The position numbers were made by a program, and so were the translations under genes. A stretch of DNA of 5,239 bases. Source: an uncultured Allobaculum sp. Its GTDB lineage: Bacteria; Bacillota_I; Bacilli_A; Erysipelotrichales; Erysipelotrichaceae. Below, in pieces: positions 4,979 through 5,239 of this stretch. Where the stretch lies: positions 1-5,239 of the forward strand of contig CAJTLE010000154.1 of NCBI GenBank assembly GCA_910577085.1, in the 5' to 3' direction. The stretch's first letter is position 1. Every line of letters begins with the position of its first letter. The notes under the pieces were generated by a model. It did not search any database, was not told the DNA's origin, and saw only the letters and a program-made list of their open reading frames with translations.

Positions 4979-5239
4979 TTAGCACAAGTGAGCGGCTGTC
5001 CACCCTATTGTCCTGGACTTTTGCAGATATCGGGTGAATCTGTCGGCATGACGAAATGAACTGGCAATCTTCAAGTGAACGCTTCGCGCATGAAAACTCA
5101 GCCTTGAAGCAACTTTCTGATACTTTTTCCGGAATGATCCACATGTCATATTCTGATCAGCACCTTCCATCACCCGGAACTGGAAAAAGTGAAAAAGGTT
5201 ATAGGCAAGGCATTTTAGAAGAAATTCAAAGGCATTGGC
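4979..5239 (-). CDS. IS1380-like DDE transposase, C-terminal fragment (continues past right edge)
   Basis: The minus-strand frame is open from the right edge for 86 residues to a TAA stop at 4981-4979; the start lies outside the window. The first visible residues FLLKCLAYNLFHFFQF, then MTCGSFRKKYQKVASRLSFHARSVHLKIAS and a basic tail with FTRYLQ, match from memory the C-terminus of IS1380-family (DDE group 1) transposases. Those end with a hydrophobic LAYNLF helix, a T-x-R-x-K-x-x-K-x-A segment and R/HAR-x-V-x-L-x-(I/L). An internal ATG at 5173 is not the true start because the family pattern continues upstream of it. The catalytic DDE residues would be outside the window, so activity cannot be judged. 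The protein would excise or insert its own element; no terminal inverted repeat could be fixed in 4830-4920. Confidence 0.75.
   Translation of the reverse strand, partial: ANAFEFLLKCLAYNLFHFFQFRVMEGADQNMTCGSFRKKYQKVASRLSFHARSVHLKIASSFRHADRFTRYLQKSRTIGWTAAHLC
4979..5239 (-). mobile_element. Part of an IS1380-like insertion sequence
   Basis: The transposase fragment and its terminator show that one end of an insertion sequence lies in the window. The element probably extends left of the stop codon by tens to about 150 bases. The exact tip and the target-site duplication cannot be placed without the other end. It lies upstream of the siderophore operon and is oriented in the same direction, with two terminators between it and the operon promoter. 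Confidence 0.6.

Noticed and set aside
1..5239. tRNA or rRNA genes, CRISPR arrays, toxin-antitoxin pairs or defence genes.
   Set aside because: No tRNA cloverleaf, rRNA stretch, regularly spaced repeat array or suitable protein pair was seen on either strand.

Overview
The window carries a complete four-gene minus-strand operon for a class III (FecCD/FepC-type) iron-siderophore ABC importer. In transcription order the genes are: substrate-binding lipoprotein (4178-3228), permease 1 (3225-2221), permease 2 (2228-1254) and ATPase (1249-392). The genes are packed with gaps of 2 nt, an 8-nt overlap and a gap of 4 nt. Each has its own Shine-Dalgarno (SD) sequence, and two of these SDs lie inside the last codons of the preceding gene. 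The binding protein resembles the Gram-positive iron-hydroxamate receptors FhuD2/YxeB. The permeases and ATPase resemble the Bacillus YfiZ/YfhA/YusV type. The expected job is capture of ferric siderophore, probably hydroxamate-type and possibly made by other organisms, on the outer face of the membrane, followed by ATP-driven import. No siderophore biosynthesis, export or iron-release gene is visible.

The operon has a convincing promoter about 30 nt upstream of the first start codon (-35 GTGACA, 18-nt spacer, -10 TATACT). A perfect 16-bp palindrome (4212-4227) lies across the -10 and is the best regulatory signal in the window. It does not look like a Fur box. The operon ends in a compact terminator that touches the stop codon of the ATPase gene (363-392). 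A very strong hairpin at 75-127, with T-tracts on both sides, separates the operon from a plus-strand gene of which only the last codons are seen (3-71).

Upstream of the operon, about 730 bases (4245-4978) hold no convincing gene. They contain a minus-strand terminator-like hairpin (4429-4464) with no recognisable gene feeding it, several inverted and direct repeats, and a second terminator (4924-4946) serving the right-hand gene. The right edge (5239-4979, minus strand) is the C-terminal part of a DDE transposase that looks like the IS1380 family, so an insertion sequence lies against the upstream flank of the operon.

The organism is most likely a moderate-GC Bacillota member: purine-rich strong SD sequences, a lipobox lipoprotein instead of a periplasmic protein, T-rich intrinsic terminators, and closest remembered relatives in Bacillus/Staphylococcus. 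A finer assignment is not supported. I see no clearly novel system. The points most worth a second look are the operator palindrome, the 12-bp in-frame tandem repeat in the ATPase gene and the orphan terminator upstream of the operon.
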